The notes below the pieces were generated by a model. It was given only the letters and a program-made list of their open reading frames with translations. It ran no database searches and was not told where the DNA came from. From the NCBI GenBank assembly GCA_016650315.1, contig JAENVZ010000034.1, positions 1-6,682 of the forward strand: 6,682 bases of DNA. Reading direction: 5' to 3'. The first letter of the stretch is position 1, and each line of letters starts with the position of its first letter. The position numbers and the translations under genes were made by a program. Below are positions 5,804 through 6,682 of the stretch, piece by piece. Source of the stretch: Alphaproteobacteria bacterium (lineage in GTDB: Bacteria > Pseudomonadota > Alphaproteobacteria > Sphingomonadales > Sphingomonadaceae).

Positions 5804-6480
5804 CCGCCGCCACCATCCTTTCCCGATGGAATAGGTTCCGTACGGCCTTGCGCGTTGACTGCAGCGGCATGGCGCTCGTCGAGTTTGCATTATGCCTGCC
5901 GTTTGTCATCACCTTTGCGATGACGGGGACCGAGCTAACCAATTTCACCACCACCAAGATGCGCATGAGTCAGATTGCGCTGCACGTCGCCGACAACGCC
6001 TCGCGCATCGGCACCGGAACCTTGCTGTCCAGCAAGCAGATCAGCGAGGCGCAAATCAACGACCTGCTCATTGGCGCTGGATTGCAGGCCAGCCAGCTTA
6101 ATCTGTACGCCAATGGGCGAGTCATCGTTTCCAGCCTGGAGCCGGTCGCCAATCCCAACACCACCAGCAGGTTCAAAATCCGCTGGCAGCGGTGCAGCGG
6201 GTCAAAGGTCTGGCCGTCCAGCTATGGCGTCCAGGGCGACACCGACCTTAGCGGCATTACAGCGAACGGCCAGCAGATCACCGCGCCAGACGACGGCGCA
6301 GTGATGTTCGTGGAGGTCGCCTATAGCTATCAGCCGCTGATCTCATCAGCCTTCGTCCCCAGGACCCAGATCGTCGAAATTGCCGCAATGACCGTCCGCG
6401 ACGCCCGCGACATGGCCGGCCCAAGCGGAGGGGTCGGGATTTACAACACCGAAAGCGTTACCGCCTCCACCTGCACCTGA
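5800..6480 (+). CDS. Second TadE-like pseudopilin
   Basis: This is a 226-residue protein. Residues 20-29 (DCSGMALVEF) again fit the G/XXXXEF prepilin cleavage site (G23, E28, F29), followed by a hydrophobic segment (about 28-42) and a helix TTTKMRMSQIALHVADNASRIG characteristic of TadE-like proteins. The C-terminal half has the pattern VMFVEVAYSYQPLISSAFVPRTQIVEIAAMTVRDARDM known from the same family. Cys132 and Cys225 are the only cysteines in the external part and could form a disulfide. It should be an inner-membrane pseudopilin that works with the preceding TadE-like and TadG-like proteins. Start ATG 5800 overlaps the upstream stop (ATGA). The gene ends at TGA 6478-6480; no further gene of the operon follows in the remaining 200 bases. 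Confidence 0.88.
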   Translation: MTAATILSRWNRFRTALRVDCSGMALVEFALCLPFVITFAMTGTELTNFTTTKMRMSQIALHVADNASRIGTGTLLSSKQISEAQINDLLIGAGLQASQLNLYANGRVIVSSLEPVANPNTTSRFKIRWQRCSGSKVWPSSYGVQGDTDLSGITANGQQITAPDDGAVMFVEVAYSYQPLISSAFVPRTQIVEIAAMTVRDARDMAGPSGGVGIYNTESVTASTCT

Positions 6481-6534
6481 CCAGTGTAGCCGTCAATGGA
6501 GGCTATTGGGGTCGTTTCTGCCATTCAACCGTTT

Positions 6535-6637
6535 GGTTCGAGTAGCCTTCGAGCGTAGTCGAGAAGGCGTATCGAGAACCCCTGCGCCGCAGAATTTCTC
6601 GACTTCGGTTCTCGGCAAGCTCGAACCTGCGCTCGAA
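6535..6637. repeat. REP-like composite inverted repeat after the pilus operon
   Basis: Several nested arms pair: GGTTCGAG (6535-6542) with CTCGAACC (6620-6627); TTCGAGCG (6548-6555) with CGCTCGAA (6630-6637); GTCGAGAA (6558-6565) with TTCTCGAC (6596-6603); CGAGAACC (6573-6580) with GGTTCTCG (6607-6614). All share a TCGAG/CTCGA core, so alternative folds compete. Sequences of this style recur as intergenic dispersed repeats in sphingomonad genomes (from general knowledge, not tested here). It may act as a bidirectional terminator or mRNA 3' protector for the pilus operon. No transposase gene and no direct flanking repeat were seen. Confidence 0.6.
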
Positions 6638-6682
6638 ACAAACGGGAAAGAGTGCGGTCAATCCGACCGAACGCAGCCCAAA

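Noticed and set aside
6487..6505. TAGCC/GGCTA hairpin just after the last pilus gene
   Set aside because: Five pairs with a nine-base loop and no T run; not convincing as a terminator.
6535..6637. CRISPR-like array at the right edge
   Set aside because: The arms are inverted, unevenly spaced and lack constant direct repeats with unique spacers.

Overview
The window reads as a stretch of alphaproteobacterial chromosome, most likely from a sphingomonad (Sphingomonas, Sphingobium or Novosphingobium type). This is inferred from about 60% GC coding sequence, a SapC-family protein, the particular subtype of TadG/TadE proteins, and a CtrA-like box before the pilus operon. No rRNA, tRNA or species marker is present to settle it.

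Left part (1-1449, + strand): the 3' end of a FAD-linked oxidase of the D-2-hydroxyglutarate / D-lactate dehydrogenase type, then a complete SapC-family gene. The gap from 1450 to 1658 has no protein gene. It holds what looks like a small RNA gene on the + strand: a sigma70-like promoter, a 14-bp hairpin that uses three G.U pairs, a second hairpin, a single-stranded CUCCUCCC stretch and a strong Rho-independent terminator. Both hairpin loops carry CCCCCUUU, close to the anti-Shine-Dalgarno tail of 16S rRNA. This is the most interesting element in the window.

Middle part (1659-2809, - strand): a two-gene unit with a TGATG stop-start overlap. A short squalene/phytoene-synthase-like protein that lacks the aspartate-rich catalytic motifs is followed by a membrane-anchored protein with three EF-hands. 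Its 3' end faces the small RNA convergently, and its 5' end faces the pilus operon divergently.

Right part (2810-6480, + strand): a control region with CtrA-like boxes, then a compact three-gene operon for minor components of a Tad (Flp, type IVb) pilus: a TadG-like protein with a von Willebrand A domain split by a long insertion, and two TadE-like pseudopilins. All junctions are 4-bp ATGA overlaps, so the three proteins are probably made together. No motor ATPase, secretin, prepilin peptidase or major Flp pilin gene is in the window, so the operon depends on a Tad machine encoded elsewhere.

Right edge (6481-6682): no gene, but an array of nested inverted repeats built on TCGAG/CTCGA that resembles a dispersed REP-type intergenic repeat and may also end transcription of the pilus operon.
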